NCBI GenBank assembly: GCA_934670175.1
Contig: CAKUOX010000004.1
Location: forward strand, 1 to 64,000
Direction: 5' to 3'
Length of the DNA stretch: 64,000 nt
Origin: an uncultured Clostridia bacterium
GTDB lineage: Bacteria > Bacillota > Clostridia > Christensenellales > Aristaeellaceae
In this document: positions 41,397-50,900 of the stretch, one piece after another
Numbering within the stretch: the first letter of the stretch is position 1
How the letters are laid out: every line of letters begins with the position of its first letter
The notes under the pieces: generated by a model
Database searches by the model: none
The model's input: the letters and a program-made list of their open reading frames with translations, nothing else
What the model was told of the DNA's origin: nothing
Position numbers and translations under genes: made by a program

Positions 41397-42656
41397 ATGA
41401 AGCTGCTCTATCTTGAATGCAATATGGGCGCGGCGGGAGATATGCTGACCGCAGCGCTGTGCGAGCTGCTGCCGGATCCGGAGGCGTTTATTGCGCAGAT
41501 GAACGCCTGCGGCATTCCGGGCCTTGAAGTGCGCCGCGAGGAGAGGACGAGCTGCGGCATTCGCGGCACGCATATTTCCGTGAGGATCAACGGCGAGGAG
41601 GAGGTCGTGCACGACGTGCGCCCCGGCGAGATGGAGCATGACCACGAACAAGTGCACGAGCATGTGCATGAACACGAGCATGCGCACGAGCACGAGCATG
41701 AGCATCATCACCCCCACCATCATGCTGGACTCGAGGATGTTCGCCGGATCGTGATGCAGACCACGCTGCCCGACAGCGTAAAGGCGGACGTTATGGCGGT
41801 GTACGGTCTGGTGGCCGAGGCCGAAGCGTACGCTCACGGCAGCGATGTGGAATCCATCCATTTCCATGAGCTTGGCATGATGGATGCCATCGCCGACATC
41901 TGCGGCGTGTGCCTGCTGATGCACATGCTTGCGCCGGATCGCGTGGTCGCGTCGCCGCTGTGCACGGGCTACGGCGAGGTGCACTGCATGCACGGCATAC
42001 TGCCGGTGCCCACGCCCGCCACGGCGTGGCTGCTGCGCGATCTGCCCAGCTATGCGGGGCGCGTGCGCGGCGAGCTGCTCACGCCTACCGGCGCGGCGCT
42101 GATTCGCCATTTTGCCGATGCCTTTGAGCAGCGCCCGATGATGCGCGTGCGCGCCATCGGCTGCGGCATGGGCATGAAGGAATTTGATACGGCCAATTGT
42201 GTGCGGGCATTGCTGGGCGATGTGGACGCGGGCGCGGACGAGGTCGTGGAGCTTTCCTGCAATTTGGACGATATGACTGGCGAGGCGTTGGGCTACGCCA
42301 TGGAAAAGCTGTTCGATGCGGGCGCACTGGATGCGTATTTCACGCCCATTCAGATGAAGAAGAACCGCCCCGCCGTGAAGCTGAGTGCGATCTGTCGGCC
42401 GCAGGATGAAGCGGCGGTCTCAGACGCCATGCTGCGCCATACCACCACGCTGGGCGTGCGCATGCAGCGCTTCGCGCGCCGAACGCTTGAGCGCGGCAGT
42501 GAAACGCGGCATACGCCCTACGGCGAGATCGAAATAAAGACCGCCCGATTCGGCGATGTTGTCAAGCGTAAGCCGGAATTTGATTCACTGGTACGCGCGG
42601 CGGAGCAGAGCGGCGCAACGCTGGATGAAATACGGAGCGCGTTGGAAGAAGAATAA
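41397..42656 (+). CDS. larC: LarC nickel-pincer cofactor cyclometallase
   Basis: A 419-residue LarC: MKLLYLECNMGAAGDMLTAALCELL, HFHELGMMDAIADICGVC, and PTPATAWLLRDLP. LarC inserts nickel into the pyridinium bis-thiocarboxylate cofactor of lactate racemase. Residues about 80-110 form a very His-rich stretch (alternating His/Glu/Ala, then a run of His) suited to storing nickel. In Lactobacillus plantarum larC is split and joined by a programmed frameshift, but here it is one frame. LarA, LarB and LarE are not in the window. GGAGG lies ten bases before the ATG. Confidence 0.93.
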   Translation: MKLLYLECNMGAAGDMLTAALCELLPDPEAFIAQMNACGIPGLEVRREERTSCGIRGTHISVRINGEEEVVHDVRPGEMEHDHEQVHEHVHEHEHAHEHEHEHHHPHHHAGLEDVRRIVMQTTLPDSVKADVMAVYGLVAEAEAYAHGSDVESIHFHELGMMDAIADICGVCLLMHMLAPDRVVASPLCTGYGEVHCMHGILPVPTPATAWLLRDLPSYAGRVRGELLTPTGAALIRHFADAFEQRPMMRVRAIGCGMGMKEFDTANCVRALLGDVDAGADEVVELSCNLDDMTGEALGYAMEKLFDAGALDAYFTPIQMKKNRPAVKLSAICRPQDEAAVSDAMLRHTTTLGVRMQRFARRTLERGSETRHTPYGEIEIKTARFGDVVKRKPEFDSLVRAAEQSGATLDEIRSALEEE

Positions 42657-42669
42657 GCGGAAAATATGT

Positions 42670-42716
42670 ATGCCGCAGGGCTCGGACAAAACGTCTGACC
42701 CCTGCGGCATGCTTTG
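42670..42716 (+). terminator. Stem-loop terminator after larC
   Basis: ATGCCGCAGGG (42670-42680) pairs exactly with CCCTGCGGCAT (42700-42710), followed by GCTTTGTTG. It lies 13 bp after the larC stop. The rest of the gap to 42832 holds a weaker CTCAAG/CTTGAG hairpin facing rnr. Confidence 0.65.
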
Positions 42717-42831
42717 TTGAAGCGCAAAAAACCAGCAAAAAGTCGCCGAAGGCGCTTCGAATCTCTACGGCGCGTTGCTCAAGACCTGCAATGCGGGCCT
42801 TGAGTGCGCAGCGGGACGCGCCGGCGATTCT

Positions 42832-44922
42832 TTATTTATCTCCATTTAAGATTTCCAGCAGCTCAAAGCTGATCTCGCCGCGCTCGACGCTGGCGGCGAT
42901 CGCACGCACGCGCACACGAACGCCCAGCTTCAGCACCGCGCCCGTCATGGCGGCGGTCAGCTGGCCGCGCTCCGGATCGAAGGCATAATAATCGTCCAGA
43001 TCGGCGACATGAATCAGTCCTTCCACCGTGTTTTCAAGCGTTACATACGCGCCCCAGGCCGTCGCGCCGGAAACGACGCCGTAGAATTTGCGCCCGAGCT
43101 GATGCGACATCCACGCGGCCTTCATCATATCGTCGGCCTCGCGTTCGGCCTGCACGCCCGCCTGCTCGCGCAGCGAGGAGAGCGCGGAGATCTCCAGCAT
43201 GCGCGCCTCCCACGGCGCAATGCGCGCTGAGTCGCCGTCCAACAGCAGTTTGAGCATGCGGTGTACCATCAAGTCCGGATAGCGGCGGATAGGCGAGGTA
43301 AAATGGCAGTAATCGGCCATGGCCAGGGCATAATGTCCCAGCGGCTGCGCAGCATAGCGCGCCTTTTTGAGCGAGCGGAGCACCATGCGGCGGATGCTGT
43401 CGTGCTCCGGCGCATCCGCACAGTCGGCCAGCACCCTTTGAAGCATGCCCGGATGCGGATGATCGCCCAAATGCGCGCGCTGGCCGTTCAGGTTCAGAAA
43501 CGCCTCCAGCGCCTGCATGCGCTCCGGATCCGGCGCTTCGTGCACGCGGTACACAAAGGGCAGGCCGGCGTCGCGCGCCAGCCGCGCCACGCATTCGTTG
43601 GCTGCCAGCATGAAGCTCTCGATCATGCGCTCGGCCTCGCCGCGCGGACGGCAGAGTATCTCGGTGGGTTCGCAGCGCTCGTTCAGCACAAATTCGGCCT
43701 CGGGCATGTCCAGATCGAGGCCACCCCGCGCGCTGCGCCGCGCAGTCAGCACGCCGTTGAGCACCCGCATTTGTTTAAGCGCCTGCCGGACGTCGGCGGC
43801 GATGCCCTCGCTGGCGCCTTCAAACAGGCGGTTCACGCCGTCATAGGTCAGCCGCGCGCGGGAGCGGATCAGCGAGCGGCTCAAATGGTGGTCGGTCACG
43901 CGGCCGTCGGCTGAAATATCCATTATCAGGCTCATCGCCGCGCGGTCTGCGTCCGGCAGCAGCGAGCACAGGTCGTTGGAAAGTGCCTCGGGCAGCATCG
44001 GCACGGTGAGCCCCGGCAGATACAGCGACGTGCCGCGTCGGAGCGCCTCCTGATCGGTGGCGGAGCCGGGACGAACGTAATGCGATACGTCCGCGATGTG
44101 CACGCCGAGCCGCCAGCTGTCCGGCAGTGCTTCGATGGAAACAGCGTCGTCAAAATCGCGCGAGGACGCGCCGTCGATGGTGAAGATCAGCATATTTCGC
44201 AGATCGATGCGCCGCGTACCGATTTCAGGCATGTCCGGCAGCGCTTCGCCTTCAACGTTTTCCGGAAAGACGTCCGGAAAGCCATGCGTTTCGGCTACGG
44301 CGCGCATGCGCGCCAGCATGCTGGAGGCGTTGCCCAGAATGCGCTCCACATGTCCGCGTATCGGCGCGCTGCCCTCAGGGTAGGCGTCTATGGCGATCAG
44401 CGCCAGCTCGTTGTTGCGCACAAAGCTCAGGTCGCCGTCCAGCGAAATGGCATAGGGAATGCGCGGGTCGCAGGGCGCGGCGGTTGCGCGCACGCGCTCG
44501 AGATCGCGCTGAGCTCTGCGGCGGCGGTCGCGGTCGAAGCGCACGCAGCCGCAGATGGCGATCATTTTACGGGCGCAGATCTGCTCGATCTCGCAATCCG
44601 CTTCGCCCAGCGGGCGGCACAGGAGTACGTCGTCCGGCAGCGGCTTCAGGCGGTTTTCGATGATGCGCAGCCGAAGTGCCGAAGTGTCGGCAAGCAGCAT
44701 GGGCGCGCCGCTGTGGGTGAAGACCGCAGTGCCGCGAATGAGCCCCAGCAGCTCCGGAAGCGCGAATTTACCCTTGCGCGTTCTGGCGGCGCGGCCGTCG
44801 CGCATCAGCGCATTCACTGCGGCCTGCACATTTTCAGCGCTATTGCCGCACTGGACGCAGAGCTCATTTAGGGAAAGCGGCCGGCCGGCGGCGCGCAGAA
44901 TCTCAAGTATCGTATCCTTCAT
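42832..44922 (-). CDS. rnr: Ribonuclease R
   Basis: A 696-residue RNase II/R exoribonuclease. An N-terminal winged helix (about 1-60; LSLNELCVQCGNSAENVQAAV) precedes cold-shock-like domains. The RNB catalytic core begins near 250: IDGASSRDFDDAVSIE holds the Asp ligands, and YCHFTSPIRRYPDLMVHR is near the C-terminus of the core. A terminal S1 domain (FYGVVSGATAWGAYVTLEN) closes the protein. It degrades structured RNA 3' to 5'. I took the ATG at 44922 with GGAGCGA; the earlier frame runs into the promoter. Confidence 0.94.
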   Translation of the reverse strand: MKDTILEILRAAGRPLSLNELCVQCGNSAENVQAAVNALMRDGRAARTRKGKFALPELLGLIRGTAVFTHSGAPMLLADTSALRLRIIENRLKPLPDDVLLCRPLGEADCEIEQICARKMIAICGCVRFDRDRRRRAQRDLERVRATAAPCDPRIPYAISLDGDLSFVRNNELALIAIDAYPEGSAPIRGHVERILGNASSMLARMRAVAETHGFPDVFPENVEGEALPDMPEIGTRRIDLRNMLIFTIDGASSRDFDDAVSIEALPDSWRLGVHIADVSHYVRPGSATDQEALRRGTSLYLPGLTVPMLPEALSNDLCSLLPDADRAAMSLIMDISADGRVTDHHLSRSLIRSRARLTYDGVNRLFEGASEGIAADVRQALKQMRVLNGVLTARRSARGGLDLDMPEAEFVLNERCEPTEILCRPRGEAERMIESFMLAANECVARLARDAGLPFVYRVHEAPDPERMQALEAFLNLNGQRAHLGDHPHPGMLQRVLADCADAPEHDSIRRMVLRSLKKARYAAQPLGHYALAMADYCHFTSPIRRYPDLMVHRMLKLLLDGDSARIAPWEARMLEISALSSLREQAGVQAEREADDMMKAAWMSHQLGRKFYGVVSGATAWGAYVTLENTVEGLIHVADLDDYYAFDPERGQLTAAMTGAVLKLGVRVRVRAIAASVERGEISFELLEILNGDK

Positions 44923-44976
44923 AGCATAGATCGCTCCGATAAATCCATTTCTTCTGAGTATGCCCAGACAACGTAA

Positions 44977-45005
44977 AGAATAGCATAGCCCATAGCGAAA
45001 ATCAA
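44977..45005 (-). promoter_or_regulatory. Promoter of rnr
   Basis: On the minus strand TTGATT (45000-45005), 17 bp, TATTCT (44977-44982), 54 bp upstream of the ATG. Confidence 0.6.
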
Positions 45006-45055
45006 GTGGGGTGCGGCTTTGCACAAAAAAGCAGCTTTTTTTGCGCGGAAATAAG

Positions 45056-45084
45056 TTGCATATAGCTAACTTAAATGATAGAAT
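45056..45084 (+). promoter_or_regulatory. Promoter of feoAB
   Basis: TTGCAT (45056-45061), 17 bp, TAGAAT (45079-45084). The imperfect dyad AGTT...AACT spans the -35 (45054-45071) and could be an iron-repressor site, but it fits neither a Fur nor a DtxR consensus well. An AT-rich palindrome (AAAAAAGC/GCTTTTTT) lies just upstream, near 45025-45043. Confidence 0.55.
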
Positions 45085-45113
45085 GGATGTGAACACGGAA
45101 AGGAGCGGATTAG

Positions 45114-47474
45114 ATGACGCTTGACCGTCTTACGCCTGGCAAGGACGCGATCATATACAGCGTAGACTGCGATGAGATTGCGCTGCGCAAGCACATACTG
45201 GATATGGGGCTGACGCCCGGCACGGAAGTGACCATGATCAAGGCCGCGCCGCTGGGCGATCCGCTTGAAATACGCACGCGCGGCTATGAACTGACGCTGC
45301 GCAAGGCGGACGCCGCGCGCATTGAGCTTACCGATATTCACGAGGCGCATGAGATACGGCATGAATCGCGTCTGCGCACGGTGATACCGCATCCGGGCGT
45401 GGGCGAGGAAGATTTGAAGCTCAACGCACGGCTGCGCGAGGTCATTCCTGCGGACGAAAAGATCAGCTTTGCGCTGGCCGGAAATCAGAATTGTGGCAAA
45501 ACCACGCTTTTTAATCAGCTGACCGGCTCCAACCAGCACGTCGGCAATTTTCCGGGCGTGACGGTCGATCGGAAGGACGGCGTGATCCGCGGCCATGCCG
45601 AGGCGACCGTAACGGATCTTCCGGGCATTTATTCGCTTTCACCCTATACCAGCGAGGAGATCGTGACCCGCGAATTTCTGCTCAAACAGCGTCCCAATGG
45701 CATCATCAATATATTGGACGCCTCCAATATCGAGCGCAACCTGTACCTCACGATACAGCTGATTGAGCTGAACATGCCGATGGTGCTGGCGCTGAATATG
45801 ATGGACGAGGTACGCCTGAACGGCGGCACGATTGATGTAAATGCGCTGGAGGCGGCGCTGGGCATTCCAGTGGTGCCGATCTCGGCTTCCAAAAACGAGG
45901 GCATTGACGAGCTGATCGAGCACGCCATTCATGTGGTGCGCTACGACGTGCGGCCGAGGCGCATGGATTTCTGCGATGACGGCGGCGATGCGGACGGCGC
46001 GGTGCATCGCTGTATCCACGCCGTTATCCACCTGATCGACGACCATGCGCGCCGCTGCCAGGTGCCCGCGCGCTTTGCCGCGACCAAGGCCATTGAGGGC
46101 GATGGCCTGATTCTGGAGCAGCTGAAGCTGGATGCGAACGAAGTGGAAATGCTGGAGCATATCGTAAAGCAGATGGAGGAGGAGAGCGGTCAAGATCGCA
46201 TGGCGGCGCTGGCGGATATGCGCTTTCGCTTCATCAGCGCGCTGTGCGCGCAGACGGTGGTGCACCCGCGCGAGAGCCGCGAACGTGCGCGCAGCCGCAA
46301 AATCGACAGGATACTTACCGGAAAATACACCGCGATTCCCGCGTTTATCGGCATAATGGCGCTGGTGTTTTATTTGACGTTCGGTTTGATTGGCGCATTC
46401 CTTTCTGATTTGATGTCGCTGGGCATCGACGCGCTGACGCAGATCTGCGACGCCGGACTTACTGCCTATGGCATCAATCCCGTGGTGCATTCGCTGGTGA
46501 TCGACGGCGTATTTGCGGGCGTCGGCAGCGTGCTGAGCTTCCTGCCGGTCATCGTGGTACTGTTTTTCTTCCTGTCCATGCTGGAGGACAGCGGCTATAT
46601 GGCGCGCGTGGCGTTTGTGATGGACAAGCTGCTGCGCCGGATCGGCCTGTCGGGGCGCAGCGTGGTGCCGATGCTGATCGGCTTCGGCTGCTCCGTGCCC
46701 GCCATCATGGCCACGCGCACGCTGCCGTCCGACCGCGACCGGAAGATGACGATATTGCTCACGCCGTTTATGTCGTGCAGCGCCAAGCTGCCAATATACG
46801 CGCTGTTCACGGCGGCGTTTTTTCCGAAAAACGGCACGCTGGTCATGCTCGGCCTGTATTTTGGCGGCATACTGGTGGGCATACTGTATGCGCTGGCGCT
46901 CAAGCAGACCGCGTTTAAGGGCGAGCCGGTGCCGTTCGTGATGGAGCTGCCAAATTATCGCATGCCTACGCCGAAAAACGTGCTTCAGCTGATCGGCGAA
47001 AAGGCGAAGGATTTTGTGACCAAGGCGTTTACCGTCATACTGGTCGCCACGGTGATTATCTGGTTCCTGCAGACCTTTGACACGCGGTTGAACGTCGTGA
47101 CCGATTCCTCGGCGAGCCTGATGGCGCTGCTGGGCGGACTGATCGCGCCGCTGTTTGCGCCGCTGGGACTTGGCGACTGGCGCATTTCTACCGCGCTGAT
47201 CACCGGCTTTACCGCCAAGGAAAGCGTGGTCAGCACCTTCAAGGTGCTGTTGGGCGGTTCCATGGCGTCGCTTTCAGGCCTGTTCACGGCAGGTACGGCG
47301 CTGGTGTTTCTGGTGTTCTCGCTGCTGTATACGCCCTGCGTGGCGGCCATCGCTGCCGTTAAGCGCGAGCTGGGCAGGCGGTGGGCGTTCGCGCTGGTGG
47401 TCAGTCAGTGTGCCATCGCATGGATATTCAGCTTCCTGATGGCCGCGATATTGCGCGCTGTGGGCATGATGTAG
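45114..47474 (+). CDS. feoB: Ferrous iron transporter FeoB with fused N-terminal FeoA domain
   Basis: A 786-residue protein. Residues 1-75 are a FeoA SH3-like domain (ILDMGLTPGTEVTMIKAAPLGDPLEIRTRGYELTLRKADA). The G protein domain follows: G1 GNQNCGKTT (123-131), FPGVTVDRKDG (switch I), DLPGIYSL (G3) and NMMD (G4). A helical GDI region of about 100 residues precedes the membrane part with its two Gate motifs, including MARVAFVMDKLLRRIGLSGRSVVPMLIGFGCSVPAIMATR. It imports Fe(II) under anoxic conditions. Coupling FeoA and FeoB in one chain is known in several clostridia. Confidence 0.95.
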   Translation: MTLDRLTPGKDAIIYSVDCDEIALRKHILDMGLTPGTEVTMIKAAPLGDPLEIRTRGYELTLRKADAARIELTDIHEAHEIRHESRLRTVIPHPGVGEEDLKLNARLREVIPADEKISFALAGNQNCGKTTLFNQLTGSNQHVGNFPGVTVDRKDGVIRGHAEATVTDLPGIYSLSPYTSEEIVTREFLLKQRPNGIINILDASNIERNLYLTIQLIELNMPMVLALNMMDEVRLNGGTIDVNALEAALGIPVVPISASKNEGIDELIEHAIHVVRYDVRPRRMDFCDDGGDADGAVHRCIHAVIHLIDDHARRCQVPARFAATKAIEGDGLILEQLKLDANEVEMLEHIVKQMEEESGQDRMAALADMRFRFISALCAQTVVHPRESRERARSRKIDRILTGKYTAIPAFIGIMALVFYLTFGLIGAFLSDLMSLGIDALTQICDAGLTAYGINPVVHSLVIDGVFAGVGSVLSFLPVIVVLFFFLSMLEDSGYMARVAFVMDKLLRRIGLSGRSVVPMLIGFGCSVPAIMATRTLPSDRDRKMTILLTPFMSCSAKLPIYALFTAAFFPKNGTLVMLGLYFGGILVGILYALALKQTAFKGEPVPFVMELPNYRMPTPKNVLQLIGEKAKDFVTKAFTVILVATVIIWFLQTFDTRLNVVTDSSASLMALLGGLIAPLFAPLGLGDWRISTALITGFTAKESVVSTFKVLLGGSMASLSGLFTAGTALVFLVFSLLYTPCVAAIAAVKRELGRRWAFALVVSQCAIAWIFSFLMAAILRAVGMM

Positions 47475-47490
47475 CAAATGGGGGCATGGT

Positions 47491-47688
47491 ATGGATCTTC
47501 TGTCGATTCTGCTGCTGGTGCTGGTAGCGCTGTGGTTCGTGCTGGCGGTGGTCTACATGGTGCGGCATCGTGGCTGCGGCTGCGGCTGCGGCGGCGCGTG
47601 TGGGCGCCGCCGCGGGAACGGCTGTGCGGGCGGCGCATGCGGCCGGTGCGGCAGGTGTGACTGCAAAAATGATCGCAGATCTGAATGA
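47491..47688 (+). CDS. FeoB-associated Cys-rich membrane protein
   Basis: A 65-residue protein with one membrane helix (residues 3-24) and a Cys/Gly-rich cytosolic tail containing eleven Cys in CGCGCGG, CGRR, CAGGACGRCGRCDC clusters. This is the small FeoB-associated family, placed as usual just after feoB (16 bp). It may act like FeoC or pass iron on; the mechanism is unknown. Confidence 0.88.
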   Translation: MDLLSILLLVLVALWFVLAVVYMVRHRGCGCGCGGACGRRRGNGCAGGACGRCGRCDCKNDRRSE

Positions 47689-47700
47689 TTGAAGCTCGCG

Positions 47701-47763
47701 GCAATGCGGCAAATGTTAAATTTTGTTTTTATAGACAAGAATTATAACATTTTGCCGCATTGC
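47701..47763. terminator. Long inverted repeat after the feo operon
   Basis: Arms of 22-24 bases (GCAATGCGGCAAATG... and ...ATTTTGCCGCATTGC) pair with two single-base bulges around an AT-rich loop. It lies 12 bp after the Cys-rich gene, so it probably terminates the feo transcript, although the arms are much longer than usual. The arm sequence CAATGCGGCAAAAT recurs inside the pth promoter spacer. Confidence 0.55.
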
Positions 47764-47832
47764 TGCGTCTATATATAATGAAGCGTCATATAGCGTCACA
47801 GATCGCCGAAATGATACAAATTTGTGAAATGG

Positions 47833-47861
47833 TTTACAAAAGTGAGAATATGTGGTATACT
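47833..47861 (+). promoter_or_regulatory. Promoter of the Ig-repeat caspase gene
   Basis: TTTACA (47833-47838), 17 bp, TATACT (47856-47861), giving a leader of about 70 bases before the ATG at 47937. Confidence 0.7.
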
Positions 47862-47936
47862 ACATATGTCTAACTATAAGATGACCAAATTGCCAAACGA
47901 TATAGAACCGTAATACAGATATGGAGGAGTTTGAAG

Positions 47937-50900
47937 ATGAAAAGGGCTTTCAGAACGCTATCATTGCTGCTCTGCTGCGCGCTTTTGTTGACGGCTGTGC
48001 CGGATGTGTCCGCATTTATGCCGGCCATAACGGCATTGGCGGAGGATGAGGTGCAGCAGACAACGGCTGAACCGCAGGCGGAAGCGCCGGCGGCTACGGA
48101 TGCTCCGAAAGCAACTCAGGCGCCGGAGATCACGGAGGCACCTGCCGAAACGGATGCGCCGGAGGTTACGGAGGCGCCCGCAGAAACGGATGCGCCGCAG
48201 GAGACCCAGGCGCCCGAAGCGACGGAAACGCCCGAGGCAACGTCCGAAGTAACGTCCGAAGTAACGTCCGAAGTAACGTCCGAAGTAACGTCCGAAGTAA
48301 CGTCCGAGGTAATGCCGCTTCCCATCGATTATACGCTGGATGCGGATAAGAACCCTGCCTTTGAGAGCGGTTATGTTCAGCTGAAAAGTGCGGTGATCGT
48401 ATACGAAGGCGCTGCGGCGTCCGATGATGAGATCGCGCGCCTGAACGGTGGCGTCGCCTACGCGGTGAAGCGCTCTGCGAAGGAACCGGATCGGCTTCAG
48501 ATCGTATTTAACGACGGCAGCGACGCGCTGGCGAAGGGCTGGATCGACGCGGATCGTGCGCGCCCGATGAATCCCGAAACGGAATCGCCCAAATTTGCTG
48601 AGAGCGCAGCTAAAGACGAAGAAATGCTGCTGCATGAAGGCAAATATCCGCTGCTGCCCCTCGAATGCAGCTATGTGGAAGACGAGCCGGCCGGAGAGAC
48701 AATCGCAGCAAAGGCGGCTGTGGCCGCCGTTCAGGCGCCCCGCCCCGGCGAGATGCAGCTGAGCATCGCCAGTGCTGCCATCGGCTCATCCATGGTCACG
48801 ACGCTGACCGTCGCGCCTGCTGCCGGAAAGAGCATGCAGGAATTCAAGCTTGAGACGGACAGCAAGGATATTACGATCAGTCAGCCGCACGTTTCCGGAA
48901 TGAACGCGACGGCCACGATCACCGCGGGCACGATCAAGAGCGCGTCCGCCGCTGTGGTGCGCCTTCTGGCTGCGGACGGCGCGCTGCTGGACAGCTGCGA
49001 GCTCCAGCTGCTGCCCGCACCGGAGGCTAAGGATATTATCGTTGAAAAGGAAATATCCGTCGGCTTCGGAGATAAGACGCGCGTCCTTTCCGCCAGCTGT
49101 GCCGAAGGGACGATGTGCGGCGGCTTTACATACATGATTTCGGCAAACGATCAGTGGTATGCCAGCATCAACGGTAAGACCGGCCTGATCAACGCCAGCG
49201 CACCCACTGGAACCCAGAAATATGTTACCATTTACATTACGCCGGACAACAATTCGTCCGTCCACGCCACATGCAGGCTCTACGTTCTGGATGCGCCTAC
49301 CAGCGTGACCGCCAGCAAGACGAAGGTGCGCGTGGGCGTGGGCGACAGCCTGAATCTGGTTCAGGCGTGTACGCTCGATTACGCGCCCCAGGAGGGCTAC
49401 GCCGGCATACTTACCTACAAGACCTCTAATAAATCGATCGCTACCGTTTCGGCGGACGGCGTGGTGCGCGGTGTCAAGAAGGGCAGCGCGACCATTACCG
49501 TCGGTCTGAACAACAACCCCAAGGCCACTAAGAAGATCACGGTGCAGGTGCTCGCTGCGGCCAAATCGGCCACGGTGAAGTCATCGTCCGACAGGATCGG
49601 CGCTCAGATGTCGGGCCTGATCAGCATCGTATTTCCCAAGGATACCTACGGCGCATACACGCTCAGCGCACAGCCCGAGGGCGTGCTGAATTTTGACCTG
49701 GGCAGCGTCAATACCGGCCTTGCGAATACGGACATTATCCGCTACATCGCGCAGAGCGTGGACGCCCCCGTGGACGTTACGGTCACCGTGACTGCCAATA
49801 ACGGCAAATGGGCGGGCAGTACGCAGATTCGCGTATTGCCCGGGCCGGAAAAGATCAGCGTGAAGCAGCCGAACCTGCTGATCTCCTATGGCGAGCGCAA
49901 TGTGAAGGTAGAAGGCGTGGCAGACGATGCGGACACGATGTGCGCCTTCAGCTACACATCCTCCAAGCCCGGCGTGCTGAGCGTCAATGCCGAAACGGGC
50001 GAACTGACGGTCAACGCCGACACGCGCGAGGATGTGGCCATTACCGTGCGTTCGCTCAACAGCGACGCGAGCACCGTATGTATCGTTGGCGTCGTGCGTC
50101 AGCCGGAAAACATCGGCCTTACGCAGACGAGCGCGCGCATCGGCAAGGGCGATACCATCGATCTGCTCGATGGCATCATTACGCTGACGCCTGCGGACAG
50201 CCACGCTGCATACAGCTTTAAATCCAGCAATACAAAGATTGCGGCGGTGAACGCTGCCGGTATCGTGACCGGCAAGAGCTACGGCTCGGCGACCATCACC
50301 ATTACCACCCACAATAACCGCACCATCAAGTTCTCGGTTTCCGTCAGCAATGCGCTTACCGCGAGCAAGATGCCGAAGCTGACGCTTCTTGCGCCTGCCG
50401 ACGGCAAGATCGGCAGCGGCATGAGCGGTGAGATCAAGATCGCCTTCCCGAAGAAATACTACGCGCAGTATGACCTCTATGTCAACGATGCGCTGGTCAC
50501 GTTCGACCTGAGCAAGCGTCGCAGCAGCTACAACAGTAAGCAACAGGTGGTCACCGATACGGTACCCTTTACCGCAAACGACGTATCTGAAGCAGCCGTG
50601 GCGCATATCCGTCTGGTGCCCAGCAACAATGCGGCGCTTGAGGCCGCGCTCGATGTGCAGCTTTTGCCTGCACCGTCCGAAATCTCTGCCAGACAGTCAC
50701 AGATGCTGATCGGCAAGGGACAGACGGGCGCGAAGGTGGCTGGCGTATATCCGGAGGGCACGGCATGCGGTTTCAAATACGCGGTCGTTTCCGGCAGCAG
50801 CATCGCCATCAACGAAACAACCGGTGAGATTACGACGCGCGAGGCGGGACGGAGCGTCGTACGCATCACCGCTTCCAACAGCAGCGCTGCTGCGGAGTGC

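Noticed and set aside
42750..42790. TTCGAATCTC resembling a tRNA T-loop
   Set aside because: No acceptor, D or anticodon arms can be folded around it. No tRNA was found anywhere in the window.
45025..45043. A-run/T-run palindrome between rnr and feoB as a terminator
   Set aside because: It lies between two divergent gene starts, so no transcript should end there, and the loop is too small for a stable hairpin.
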